Positions 53,639-61,724 of a stretch of 64,000 nt of DNA are shown one piece after another. Origin of the DNA: JBAIYU01 sp036763085 (GTDB lineage: Bacteria; Bacillota; Negativicutes; DSM-1736; Dendrosporobacteraceae). Under the pieces are notes generated by a model. That model was given only the letters and a program-made list of their open reading frames with translations. It did no database searches and was not told where the DNA came from. A program made the translations under genes and the position numbers. Position 1 is the stretch's first letter. The number at the start of each line of letters is the position of its first letter. The stretch is from NCBI RefSeq assembly GCF_036763085.1, contig NZ_JBAIYU010000017.1:62001-126000 (forward strand). Direction: 5' to 3'.

Positions 53639-54328
53639 TTGAAACTAGGTGAAAGACTTACTGCAGTTGCATCACTAATACCAAAAAACACAGTAATGGC
53701 AGATATTGGTACAGACCATGCATATTTACCGATTTACTTATTAAAGAGCAATATTATTAGATCAGCAGTGGCAGGAGAGGTTAATAAAGGACCTTACCAT
53801 GCAGCTAAGGAAACTATAGAGTATTATGGGGCTGTAAACGACGTTTCATTAAGGCTTGGGGATGGACTAGATGTAATTAGGCCCAACGAGGTTGATGTTG
53901 TTGTTATTGCAGGTATGGGTGGAGGTACTATTGTCGATATTCTCGAAAAATCTCCGGAAACAGCTAAGTCGCTGCAGCAAATTATTTTACAGCCAATGAA
54001 CGCTTCGGCAACATTGCGTAAATGGTTAGTTGAAAATGGCTGGTTTATTGCTGATGAACTATTAGTTAAGGAAGATGAGAGGTTGTATGAAATTATTAGT
54101 GCAAAACAAGGGAAACAAATTGAGATAGAACCAATATTATTTGATATAGGCCCGGTGTTGTGGTCGAGCCGTTCGGTTTTACTAAAGGAACATATTGAAA
54201 ATCTTATTTTGCAAGCTAAGAGAATATTAAAGGAAATGGATGCAAGTGAGCAGGCCAAGAAATCTGAAAAATATCAACAGTATGCGCAAAAAATAAGAGA
54301 GTTGGAGATGAAGTTAGAATGCCTGTAA
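53639..54328 (+). CDS. trmK: tRNA (adenine(22)-N1)-methyltransferase
   Basis: A 229-aa SAM-dependent methyltransferase making m1A22 in tRNA. It starts KLGERLTAVASLIP, with MADIGTDHAYLPIYLL (about 19-34), GDGLDVI and VIAGMGGGTIVDILE. The C-terminal helical coiled tail is typical. TTG 53639 has SD GGGGTGG. It overlaps the nif3-like gene by 10 nt; the sigA-trmK-nif3 order is standard in Firmicutes. Confidence 0.93.
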   Translation: MKLGERLTAVASLIPKNTVMADIGTDHAYLPIYLLKSNIIRSAVAGEVNKGPYHAAKETIEYYGAVNDVSLRLGDGLDVIRPNEVDVVVIAGMGGGTIVDILEKSPETAKSLQQIILQPMNASATLRKWLVENGWFIADELLVKEDERLYEIISAKQGKQIEIEPILFDIGPVLWSSRSVLLKEHIENLILQAKRILKEMDASEQAKKSEKYQQYAQKIRELEMKLECL

Positions 54329-55440
54329 AATGCCAAGTCATTATGGATGCTATTGACAAGTTAGCACCGCGTTATTTAGCAGAAGACTGGGATAACGTAG
54401 GTTTGCTGATAGGCAGTCCAGCTCAAGTTGTTGACAATATTTTAGTTAGTTTAGATATAACAGAAGATGTTATTGAAAAGGCTGTAGAAAAAGGCGTCAA
54501 CTTGATTATCTCACATCATCCGTTAATTTTTAAACCGCTTGCACATCTGCGAACAGATAATCCACAAGGAAGGATTATTGCCAGATTATTAAAAAACGAT
54601 ATTGCTGTATTTGCAGCACATACTAACTTAGATACTGCAGCAGGAGGAGTAAATGATATACTGGCACAGAGGCTAAGTTTGCAGGGGATAGAAATGCTTA
54701 CCTCGAGTTTCTCAGAGCGTTTAGTGAAACTAGCAGTATTCGTTCCTAAAGATTATATAGAAGAGGTACGTAACGCAATAACTGAGGCTGGTGCAGGTTA
54801 TATCGGAAACTACAGTCATTGTACATTTTATACAGAAGGTATAGGGACTTTTCTGCCGTTAGAGGGAACCTCGCCGTTTATTGGTGAAAAAGGTAAGTTA
54901 GAATTTGTACAGGAGTTAAGGTTAGAAACTGTTTTTCCTGAGAGGATAAGCAAACGGATAATAAAAGCCATGTTAAGAAGTCATCCTTACGAAGAGGTTG
55001 CTTATGATGTCTATCCTTTGCATAATGCAGGCAAGGAACTGGGGTTGGGGAGAATTGGCAAGCTTGTTTCAACTAAAACATTAGAAGAACTTACGCTAGA
55101 AGTTAAAAAGATATTAAATATCGAATGGGTAAGGGTGGTTGGCGACCCAGGGAAAACTGTAAACAAAGTAGCTGTTTGTGGTGGTAGTGGAGCCGGGTTA
55201 ATTAAAAGAGCAGCTTTTATGGGAGCAGATGTACTTATTACTGGTGATGTAAAATATCACGAAGCCCAAGAAGCGTTATCTTTAGGTGTGTCTCTGATTG
55301 ATGCGGGCCATTTTGCAACTGAAATACCTGTTGTTGATAGTATAGTAGAACATCTAGAAAAAAGTGCATCAGCAGGTAAGTGGGATATTCGTATATTTGC
55401 CGATAGTTTTAGTAAGGATATTTTTACTTTCGTAAAATAG
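54319..55440 (+). CDS. Nif3-like dinuclear metal centre protein
   Basis: A 373-aa YqfO/Nif3 family protein. The metal ligands are spread as in the family: SHHPLIFKPL (near 66), AAHTNLDTA (near 97) and, at the end, DAGHFATEIP (near 328). A central PII-like/CutA insert (about 130-235) separates the halves, so this is the long Bacillus-type form. The biochemical role is not settled; GTP cyclohydrolase-like activity has been proposed for relatives. ATG 54319 lies inside trmK. Confidence 0.9.
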   Translation: MPVKCQVIMDAIDKLAPRYLAEDWDNVGLLIGSPAQVVDNILVSLDITEDVIEKAVEKGVNLIISHHPLIFKPLAHLRTDNPQGRIIARLLKNDIAVFAAHTNLDTAAGGVNDILAQRLSLQGIEMLTSSFSERLVKLAVFVPKDYIEEVRNAITEAGAGYIGNYSHCTFYTEGIGTFLPLEGTSPFIGEKGKLEFVQELRLETVFPERISKRIIKAMLRSHPYEEVAYDVYPLHNAGKELGLGRIGKLVSTKTLEELTLEVKKILNIEWVRVVGDPGKTVNKVAVCGGSGAGLIKRAAFMGADVLITGDVKYHEAQEALSLGVSLIDAGHFATEIPVVDSIVEHLEKSASAGKWDIRIFADSFSKDIFTFVK

Positions 55441-55450
55441 CCAAAATTTG

Positions 55451-55479
55451 TTGACGACTGAAATATTAAATTATACAAT
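55451..55479 (+). promoter_or_regulatory. Promoter of thi operon
   Basis: TTGACG (55451-55456), 17-nt spacer, TACAAT (55474-55479), ahead of the TPP riboswitch. Confidence 0.65.
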
Positions 55480-55523
55480 AATAGCAATATTAGCTTTAGA
55501 TACTCATGAAATTAATATTGATA

Positions 55524-55658
55524 CCGAGGGAGCTCATGTTATGGGCTGAGAGTGGACTATAAGCACCTGACCTCTAACCTGATCGGGATAATGCCCGCGT
55601 AGGAAGGTAATTAAGCAATGCGCGCCTGAACCTATTCGGGAGCGTATTTATTTTTTTT
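55524..55658 (+). promoter_or_regulatory. TPP riboswitch (THI element) with terminator
   Basis: GGGAGCTC near the 5' end, GGGCTGAGAG (55543-55552), CTGACC (55567-55572), AACCTGATCGGG (55576-55587) and GCCCGCGTAGGAAG (55593-55606) are the THI-box landmarks in order. A hairpin follows (GCG-CCTGAA, loop, TTCGGG-CGT, 55618-55647) and then TTTATTTTTTTT, giving transcription termination when TPP is bound. Confidence 0.95.
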
Positions 55659-55673
55659 AAGGGGTTGAATGAG

Positions 55674-55874
55674 TTGGAAATTAGCATTAATGGAAAAAAG
55701 GTTTACCTAGAGAGTGGTCTTACCTTAGCAAAATACCTGTTGCAAGAGGGTTTTAATCCTGACCACATTATTGTTGAATATAACCACGAAATTATTAGAA
55801 AAGACTGCTGGGATGGAATCGTTCTTAATCAAGATGATAATCTGGAAATTTTAAGTTTTGTTGGAGGAGGTTGA
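55674..55874 (+). CDS. thiS: Sulfur carrier protein ThiS
   Basis: A 66-aa ubiquitin-like carrier. Its C-terminal GG receives sulfur as thiocarboxylate for thiazole synthesis; the end here is LSFVGGG. I start at TTG 55674 (MEISINGKKVYLE), 9 nt after SD AAGGGG. The TTG three codons earlier touches the SD. The gene overlaps the SD of thiG. Confidence 0.92.
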   Translation: MEISINGKKVYLESGLTLAKYLLQEGFNPDHIIVEYNHEIIRKDCWDGIVLNQDDNLEILSFVGGG

Positions 55875-55878
55875 TGTT

Positions 55879-56649
55879 ATGAATGATGTATTGAGAATTG
55901 GTGGACATGAATTATCTAGCAGGTTATTTTTAGGTACAGGTAAGTTTTCTTCAAATAAGATTATTCCTCAGGTGGTTGAAGCTTCAGGATCTGAGGTTGT
56001 TACCGTTGCTTTAAGAAGAGTTGATCCTGAGTATAAGGACGAAAATATTGCTTCATTTATACCAAAGAACTGTATATTAATGCCGAACACTTCCGGTGCC
56101 CGTAATGCTCAAGAGGCAATCAGAATAGCCAGGTTGGCAAAGGCAGCAGGTTGTGGTAACTGGATAAAGATTGAAGTTATTTCAGATAACAGATACTTAC
56201 TTCCTGATAACTATGAGACTATAAAGGCTACTGAAGTTCTAGCGGCTGAAGGTTTTGTTGTCCTTCCGTATATGAGTCCAGACCTAATGGCAGCCAAGCA
56301 TATGGTGGATGCTGGAGCGTCGGCAGTTATGCCATTAGGAGCACCAATAGGCACTAATAGAGGATTAAAAACAAAAGAATTAGTAAGAATTTTAATTGAG
56401 GAAATATCAGTCCCGATTATTGTAGATGCTGGTATTGGCCGGCCATCCGAAGCTGCAGAAGCTATGGAGATGGGGGCTGCAGCGGTCTTGGTTAATACAG
56501 CAGTCGCAACTGCTAATGATCCAATTGCCATGGCTCGTGCTTTTGGCATGGCCGTTCAAGCTGGCAGAACAGCTTATTTAGCTGGTCCTGGAGCAACAAA
56601 GGATTATGCGAGTGCATCGTCACCTTTGACTGGGTTTTTACATGAATAA
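55879..56649 (+). CDS. thiG: Thiazole synthase ThiG
   Basis: A 256-aa TIM-barrel enzyme joining DXP, dehydroglycine and ThiS-thiocarboxylate into the thiazole phosphate. The Schiff-base lysine is K97 in WIKIEVI. Also typical are SRLFLGTGKFSS at the start, PNTSGARNAQEA, and GRPSEAAEAMEMGAAAVLVN. I start at ATG 55879 with SD GGAGGAGG, not at the upstream in-frame codon. It overlaps thiH by 8 nt. Confidence 0.96.
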   Translation: MNDVLRIGGHELSSRLFLGTGKFSSNKIIPQVVEASGSEVVTVALRRVDPEYKDENIASFIPKNCILMPNTSGARNAQEAIRIARLAKAAGCGNWIKIEVISDNRYLLPDNYETIKATEVLAAEGFVVLPYMSPDLMAAKHMVDAGASAVMPLGAPIGTNRGLKTKELVRILIEEISVPIIVDAGIGRPSEAAEAMEMGAAAVLVNTAVATANDPIAMARAFGMAVQAGRTAYLAGPGATKDYASASSPLTGFLHE

Positions 56650-57772
56650 AGAATTTGCAAGGGATGAGGTTATGTCGTTTATTAATGCATTGGAACAATA
56701 TGAAAAGTTCAATTATGACGAGTTTTTTGCCAGGCTTACCGACAATGATATTCAAAGAATTATTGATAAAAACCGCCTAACTATATTGGATTACCTTGCT
56801 TTGTTATCACCTTGTGCAGAAAAGCATTTAGAGGCAATGGCGCAGAAAGCCAGAAAACTGACTATACAGCATTTTGGCAAAACCATGCTTTTATACACAC
56901 CGATGTATTTGGCTAACCATTGTATTAATCAGTGTCTGTACTGTGGATTTAACGTAAAAAATAAACTTCCACGTAAAAAACTTACCATGGATGAGGTCGA
57001 TTCAGAAGCGAAAATTATTGCCGATAGTGGGTTGAAACATCTGCTTATTTTAACAGGTGAATCACCAAAAGAATCGCCTGTTTCATATATCATTGACAGT
57101 GTTAAGATACTTAGAAAACACTTTACGTGTATTGGGATGGAAGTTTATCCTTTATCTACAGAAGAATACAAAGATTCAGTCGAGGCAGGTATTGATGGTT
57201 TAACGATATATCAAGAAGTCTATGATAGGGATATATATTCCGAGCTTCATCCGGCTGGTCCTAAGAGAGATTATCAGTATCGCCTAGATGCTCCTGAAAG
57301 GGCATGCCAGGCTGGAGTGCGTACTGTTAACATAGGAGCTTTATTGGGTTTGAATAACTGGCGCACTGAAGCGTTTTTAACAGGATTGCATGCAGATTAT
57401 CTCCAGCAAAAGTATCCAGAAGTTGAAGTGAGTATTTCGCCACCGCGCATGCGGCCGCATTTAGGTGGGTATCCTCCTAAAGTGATTGTAAGTGATAAAA
57501 ACTTGGTACAGTATATAGTTGCATATAGATTATTTATGCCGCGCGGGGGTATTACCGTTTCAACTCGTGAGAGTGGTGATCTGCGTAACCATTTAGTGAA
57601 CCTTGGTGTAACGAAAATGTCGGCAGGAGTATGCACTGCTGTAGGCGGCCGTGTTGAAAAAGAAAACGTTGGCCAATTTGAGATATCTGACAGTCGAAGT
57701 GTATCTGAAATGGCTAATATGCTATATGAAAATGGCTATCAGCCGTTATACAAAGATTGGCAGGTGCTATAA
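56642..57772 (+). CDS. thiH: 2-iminoacetate synthase ThiH
   Basis: A 376-aa radical-SAM enzyme that cleaves tyrosine to dehydroglycine and p-cresol for anaerobic thiazole synthesis. The cluster motif is C94-x3-C98-x2-C101 (CINQCLYC). LILTGESPKESP and ISPPRMRPHLGG follow. Use of ThiH rather than the oxygen-dependent ThiO agrees with an anaerobe. ATG overlaps the thiG stop, and the thiF ATG follows with no gap. Confidence 0.95.
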   Translation: MNKEFARDEVMSFINALEQYEKFNYDEFFARLTDNDIQRIIDKNRLTILDYLALLSPCAEKHLEAMAQKARKLTIQHFGKTMLLYTPMYLANHCINQCLYCGFNVKNKLPRKKLTMDEVDSEAKIIADSGLKHLLILTGESPKESPVSYIIDSVKILRKHFTCIGMEVYPLSTEEYKDSVEAGIDGLTIYQEVYDRDIYSELHPAGPKRDYQYRLDAPERACQAGVRTVNIGALLGLNNWRTEAFLTGLHADYLQQKYPEVEVSISPPRMRPHLGGYPPKVIVSDKNLVQYIVAYRLFMPRGGITVSTRESGDLRNHLVNLGVTKMSAGVCTAVGGRVEKENVGQFEISDSRSVSEMANMLYENGYQPLYKDWQVL

Positions 57773-58393
57773 ATGAATGAATTTATTAATGCACTTGAAC
57801 GATATTTACCGGCGGATAAACTGAGTATAATTCAAACTAAGAAAATCGGCATTGCAGGAGCCGGGGGTCTTGGATCTAACTGTGCTCAGATGCTTGTGCG
57901 CAGTGGTTTTATGAGTTTTTTGGTAGCTGATTTTGATGTGATTGAATACAGTAATCTAAATCGGCAGTTTTACTTTGCGGACCAGGTTGGCAAATATAAA
58001 GTCGAGGTATTAAGAGAAAACCTTAGGCGAGTTAATAAAGACTTAATGATTGAAACTATTACAGATAAAATAGATGAATCTAACGTAGAGAAAATTTTTG
58101 CTGATTGTGATATTATAGTTGAAGCTTTTGATAAAGCTGTTTATAAAAAACTTATTGTTGAGACTTATTTGAAAACCGATAAGTTCCTAGTATCAGCTTC
58201 AGGATTGGCTGGCTGGGGCGATAGTGAAAGAATAAGAACTCATCGAATTAAAGAGAATTTTTATTTAGTTGGCGACCTCAAAACAGAAGTTGGACCTGAA
58301 TGTCCACCATTGGCTCCTTGTGTACATATTGCCGCGGCGAAGCAAGCTGATGTAATATTAAGGTATGTTTTAGGACCTATGAAGGGGGAATGA
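57773..58393 (+). CDS. thiF: ThiF family adenylyltransferase (short form)
   Basis: A 206-aa E1-like enzyme that adenylates the ThiS C-terminus. The nucleotide site is GIAGAGGLGSNCAQML (about 27-42), then ADFDVIEYSNLNRQFYF. It is the short 'family 2' form that travels with ThiH in anaerobes; the C-terminal part keeps only one short Cys pattern (ECPPLAPC). It abuts thiH and is 3 nt from thiE. Confidence 0.92.
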   Translation: MNEFINALERYLPADKLSIIQTKKIGIAGAGGLGSNCAQMLVRSGFMSFLVADFDVIEYSNLNRQFYFADQVGKYKVEVLRENLRRVNKDLMIETITDKIDESNVEKIFADCDIIVEAFDKAVYKKLIVETYLKTDKFLVSASGLAGWGDSERIRTHRIKENFYLVGDLKTEVGPECPPLAPCVHIAAAKQADVILRYVLGPMKGE

Positions 58394-58396
58394 AAT

Positions 58397-59056
58397 GTGA
58401 GTATAAGAAAAGGTTTAGAGAATTTTTTAAGCACTGATATTTATGGCTTAACAGCGGAAGAATTTTCTCTGGGGCGCAGCAACATTGAAGTGGTAGAAGA
58501 GATGATAGCTGCAGGTATAAAAGTTATCCAATATCGGGAAAAAGAAAAAAAGGCTATTTATATGTATAATGAGTGCTTAAAAATACGGGAAAAAACCGCT
58601 CAAGCAGGCGTAACCTTTATTATCAATGACCATATTGACTTAGCAATTGCGATTGAAGCTGATGGGGTTCATATAGGTCAGGAAGACTTACCTCCTGTAA
58701 AGGTTAGGCAGTTAATAGGCGATTCGATGATATTAGGTCTATCAACTCATTCGCCGTCTGAGGCATTAGCTGCAGTTAAAAGTGGCGTAGTTGACTATAT
58801 CGGTGTAGGTCCTATCTTCGCTACAAATACCAAAAAGGATGTTTGTGATCCAGTTGGATTAGAATACCTTGATTTTGTTGCGAACAATATTGAGCTGCCC
58901 TTTGTTGCTATTGGCGGTATAAAAGAGCACAACGTTGCTGAAGTGCAAAAACATGGAGCGAAGATAGTTGCAATTGTTACAGATATTGTTGCAGCAGATA
59001 ATATATCAGAGAAAGTTAGCGATATACGTAAAGCGATGGACAAAAATGGAATGTAG
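58397..59056 (+). CDS. thiE: Thiamine-phosphate synthase
   Basis: A 219-aa TIM-barrel enzyme that couples HMP-PP and thiazole phosphate to thiamine phosphate. Motifs are VIQYREKEKK, FIINDHIDLAIAIEADGVHI with GQEDLP, LGLSTHSPSEA, YIGVGPIFATNTKKD and AIGGI. GTG 58397 has SD GGGGG. It closes the thiSGHFE operon; no thiC or thiD is in the window. Confidence 0.95.
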   Translation: MSIRKGLENFLSTDIYGLTAEEFSLGRSNIEVVEEMIAAGIKVIQYREKEKKAIYMYNECLKIREKTAQAGVTFIINDHIDLAIAIEADGVHIGQEDLPPVKVRQLIGDSMILGLSTHSPSEALAAVKSGVVDYIGVGPIFATNTKKDVCDPVGLEYLDFVANNIELPFVAIGGIKEHNVAEVQKHGAKIVAIVTDIVAADNISEKVSDIRKAMDKNGM

Positions 59057-59063
59057 ATCTATA

Positions 59064-59092
59064 TTGACGTTATGTTAATATGGTGATATAAT
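59064..59092 (+). promoter_or_regulatory. rnpB promoter
   Basis: TTGACG (59064-59069), 17-nt spacer, TATAAT (59087-59092), about 20 nt before the RNA. Confidence 0.82.
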
Positions 59093-59113
59093 ATCAATCT
59101 AACGCAAATGAAT

Positions 59114-59467
59114 TATGAGTAGGAAAGATGATCGCGAGTGCCTTAAGGTACTCGAGGAAAGTCCGGGCTCCATAGAGCAGAGTGCTGGATAACGTCCAGC
59201 GAGGGTGACCTCAGGGATAGTGCCACAGAAATGTAGACCGCCTGATTATTCAGGTAAGGATGGAACGGTGCGGTAAGAGCGCACCAGCAGTCAGGTGACT
59301 GACTGGCTAGGTAAACCCCACTCGGAGCAAGACCAAATAGGGAAGGGATGAAGCGGCTCGCTGAGCCTTCCGGGTTGTGTCGCTTGAGCCGGCAGGCAAC
59401 TGCCGGCCTAGATAGATGATCGTCACCGCTTACGCGGTACAGAACTCGGCTTATTGATTACTCATAA
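59114..59467 (+). ncRNA. rnpB: RNase P RNA, type A-like
   Basis: The catalytic RNA of RNase P, about 354 nt. P1 arms TATGAGTA/TACTCATA are at the ends. Conserved core blocks are GAGGAAAGTCCGGGCTCC (near 59153), the CCACAGAAA region, GGTGCGGTAAGAGCGCACC (near 59268), GAGCAAGACCAAATAGGG, GCCTAGATAGATGATCG and ACAGAACTCGGCTTA. The layout follows the E. coli-like type A form, not the Bacillus type B. Confidence 0.97.
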
Positions 59468-59475
59468 TAAGATTT

Positions 59476-59510
59476 AAAAAACCCGTTATCCTAGTGATGA
59501 CGGGTTTTTA
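59476..59510 (+). terminator. Terminator of rnpB
   Basis: AAAACCCGT / ACGGGTTTT stem followed by a T-rich tail; A-rich on the other side, so it may also stop the convergent ferritin-like gene. Confidence 0.88.
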
Positions 59511-59538
59511 TTTTTTAGAAGCTTTTTAGTTTACCATC

Positions 59539-60096
59539 TTATTCAGTTAATGGTTCTTCAGTGACGCAAAATAATGCATCAGTGAATTCGGCAATGTGTT
59601 CTTTTTCGCTATTCATTAAGTAACAAAAAAGTTTTTTCGTATGTTCATGCTTTGCCTTTTCCATAAATACTTGGTACTTGTTTACTGTAATTAATTCATC
59701 ATTTAAGGCTCTAGTAAGATAGTCGACATTTTCAACATCTTCTCTGCTGGGGATAGATGTGTTGTCACCTGTTTTTTCTTTTGCTCGAGTCAAAAAGTCT
59801 AAGCCTACTTTTCTGAATTCTTCTTCCTGTACTGGATCTAGAGCACAAATAAGGCGCATAATTGCTGCATAGTGCAGCATTTCATCTTCTGCAGCCTCTA
59901 TAAAAAGTTCAGGAAAGGCAGTTTTTCGAGCTGAATTTAAGTATAAGGATATTGCATTGCGTTCATCTGCAGCGGCTTCACGCAATAAAAGTAAATCCGG
60001 GTCATCGGGACATATAGGGCATTTATAATTAAAACTGAGTTCGGCTAGTACAGCATCCTTTTGGCTCGATTTCTTTCGTTCAGTCATACTTAACAT
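59539..60096 (-). CDS. Ferritin-like di-iron protein (rubrerythrin-related)
   Basis: A 185-aa protein with a four-helix ferritin-like bundle. Metal-ligand candidates are E45 in ADERNA, E72-x2-H75 (EMLH), E134 in NDELIT and E164-x2-H167 (EKEH): the two ExxH motifs of di-iron proteins. A single CPIC pair (26-29) lies before the bundle. There is no full rubredoxin site. Likely peroxide or iron handling. I start at ATG 60096 (MLSMTERK), 4 nt from SD AGGAGG; ATG 60087 is also possible. Divergent from the GDT1 gene. Confidence 0.82.
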   Translation of the reverse strand: MLSMTERKKSSQKDAVLAELSFNYKCPICPDDPDLLLLREAAADERNAISLYLNSARKTAFPELFIEAAEDEMLHYAAIMRLICALDPVQEEEFRKVGLDFLTRAKEKTGDNTSIPSREDVENVDYLTRALNDELITVNKYQVFMEKAKHEHTKKLFCYLMNSEKEHIAEFTDALFCVTEEPLTE

Positions 60097-60155
60097 ATAC
60101 CTCCTATAAGTTTTATATAGATTATGATAAAAAATGACGATTTGTGAGAGTAATT

Positions 60156-60184
60156 TTGACAATAGCTACTGACTGGTATATTAT
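60156..60184 (+). promoter_or_regulatory. Promoter upstream of the GDT1-family gene
   Basis: TTGACA (60156-60161), 17-nt spacer, TATTAT (60179-60184). The leader then carries a hairpin GTAGTTC/GAACTAC (about 60228-60254). Confidence 0.65.
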
Positions 60185-60298
60185 ACAAAGGTAAATAAAA
60201 GAATTACCATAAAAAAACTTGAATTTGTAGTTCTCGAGTAGTAATCGAACTACGTTTAGTTAATACTAAAAATGGTATTCTTTATCGGAGGCGAACTA

Positions 60299-60967
60299 AT
60301 GACAGCTTTTTTAACTTCTTTAGTGTTTGTTGTATTAGCTGAAATGGGGGATAAAACGCAATTGCTGGCTATGGCTTTTGCTACTAGATATCATTGGAAG
60401 ACGGTTATGTGGGGAGTCTTTGTCGCCACTGTCTTTAATCATCTCTTTGCTGTTGTGGTAGGTGTATATCTTACTAAGTTTATTCCTATTTCATATGTAC
60501 AAATCGCCGCTGCTGCCTCGTTTATTTTATTTGGTTTATGGACAATTCGCGGTGATGAATTAGGCGATGAAGATAAGAGGTCGGGCTATAGCCCCTTTTG
60601 GACAGTAGCAATTGCTTTTTTTATAGCCGAAATGGGGGACAAAACTCAGTTAGCAACAGTAGCTTTGGCAGCTCAGTTTAATGCGATAATACCAGTCTGG
60701 TTTGGTACTACTGCCGGTATGATGGTAGCTGACGCAATTGGAATTATTATCGGTATAGTTCTAGGAAAAAAAATACCAGACCGTCTTGTTAAATGGTTTG
60801 CCGCTTTAGTTTTTATATTCTTCGGACTTTACGGTCTGTATGAAAATCTGCCTAGCTTTTTATTAACGCCACCAATTGTTATTGGTGCAATAATAACTAT
60901 AATAGTACTTATTTATTTAGTAGCTCGCATGGAACAAAAAACAATAGTGCCCAGAAATCAGGAATGA
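60299..60967 (+). CDS. TMEM165/GDT1 family cation transporter (UPF0016)
   Basis: A 222-aa membrane protein with six predicted helices in two repeats, each with the family motif EMGDKTQ (near 15 and 112). Bacterial relatives export Mn2+ and animal/yeast ones move Ca2+/Mn2+; manganese export is the best guess here. I start at ATG 60299 with SD GGAGG. The leader does not look like the yybP-ykoY manganese riboswitch. Confidence 0.88.
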   Translation: MTAFLTSLVFVVLAEMGDKTQLLAMAFATRYHWKTVMWGVFVATVFNHLFAVVVGVYLTKFIPISYVQIAAAASFILFGLWTIRGDELGDEDKRSGYSPFWTVAIAFFIAEMGDKTQLATVALAAQFNAIIPVWFGTTAGMMVADAIGIIIGIVLGKKIPDRLVKWFAALVFIFFGLYGLYENLPSFLLTPPIVIGAIITIIVLIYLVARMEQKTIVPRNQE

Positions 60968-61004
60968 TTATCTGAAGAACATTCTATTTAGTTGGTAAAT
61001 AATG

Positions 61005-61033
61005 TTGACTTCTTGGAAAATATTTTTTACAAT
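61005..61033 (+). promoter_or_regulatory. trxA promoter
   Basis: TTGACT (61005-61010), 17-nt spacer, TACAAT (61028-61033). Confidence 0.7.
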
Positions 61034-61105
61034 ATAACTAATCCTAGTAGGTGTTAATAAAAAGATTTAGTTAATACTAATCAAAATGGATGGGGGGCTG
61101 TATCT

Positions 61106-61429
61106 ATGGCTGTAATTACTATTAATAACGAAGCAGATTTTAACGAACATATTCTTAAGTCGGATAAGCCAGCATTAGTTGATTTTTGGGCACCTTGGTG
61201 TGGTCCATGTAAAATGGTTGGTCCAGAAGTTGAAGCAGTAGCAGAAATGTACGAAGGTAAAGCTATTGTGGCTAAAATTAATGTAGATGAAAACCAGCAA
61301 CTTGCTAGTGAGTATAATGTTATGGGTGTACCAACAATTGTAGTGCTGAAAAATGGAAAAGAAGTTAACCGTATAGTAGGTTATAGACCTCGCAAAGAGC
61401 TTGGTGCTGCGTTGGACGGCGTATTGTAG
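61106..61429 (+). CDS. trxA: Thioredoxin
   Basis: A 107-aa dithiol-disulfide oxidoreductase with active site WC32GPC35K and the cis-Pro segment GVPTIVVL. Full length, cytoplasmic, own promoter and terminator. SD GGGGGG precedes ATG 61106. Confidence 0.97.
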   Translation: MAVITINNEADFNEHILKSDKPALVDFWAPWCGPCKMVGPEVEAVAEMYEGKAIVAKINVDENQQLASEYNVMGVPTIVVLKNGKEVNRIVGYRPRKELGAALDGVL

Positions 61430-61480
61430 AGAATTAAAAACTATTTAAAAATAACATAGTAAATAGTAATGACTGTTTAC

Positions 61481-61517
61481 AAAAAGAGGCTGCTGATATT
61501 ATGTCAGCAGCCTTTTT
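61481..61517 (+). terminator. Terminator after trxA
   Basis: GAGGCTGCTGA / TCAGCAGCC stem with a 7-nt loop, flanked by AAAAA and TTTTT. Confidence 0.92.
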
Positions 61518-61724
61518 GTATGGCACATTGTTATTTTAAGATACAATAGTCCCCCTAAAAAATCTTCATCCGCTAATTGTTTGGAAAATTTATGTACGAA
61601 GGTTTTGTTTATTGATATAATACGGATAGATAAATTTATCGTGTTTGATCTTTCTAAGTTTTGATTTTAACAAATTTTGCATACTTATCACAAAAAATGA
61701 AAATATAAAGAAAGAGGTTCTGAT
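61518..61724. other. Intergenic region before the hydrogenase operon
   Basis: No gene. A TATAAT lies at 61616-61621 without a good -35. The region is AT-rich and may hold an anaerobic or redox-controlled promoter that I cannot identify. Confidence 0.45.

Noticed and set aside
60185..60298. yybP-ykoY manganese riboswitch before the GDT1-family gene
   Set aside because: The conserved loop sequences are not visible; only a short hairpin is present.
61520..61545. TGGCAC resembling a Sigma-54 -24 element before the hydrogenase genes
   Set aside because: No GC at the -12 position with the right spacing, and it is next to the trxA terminator.
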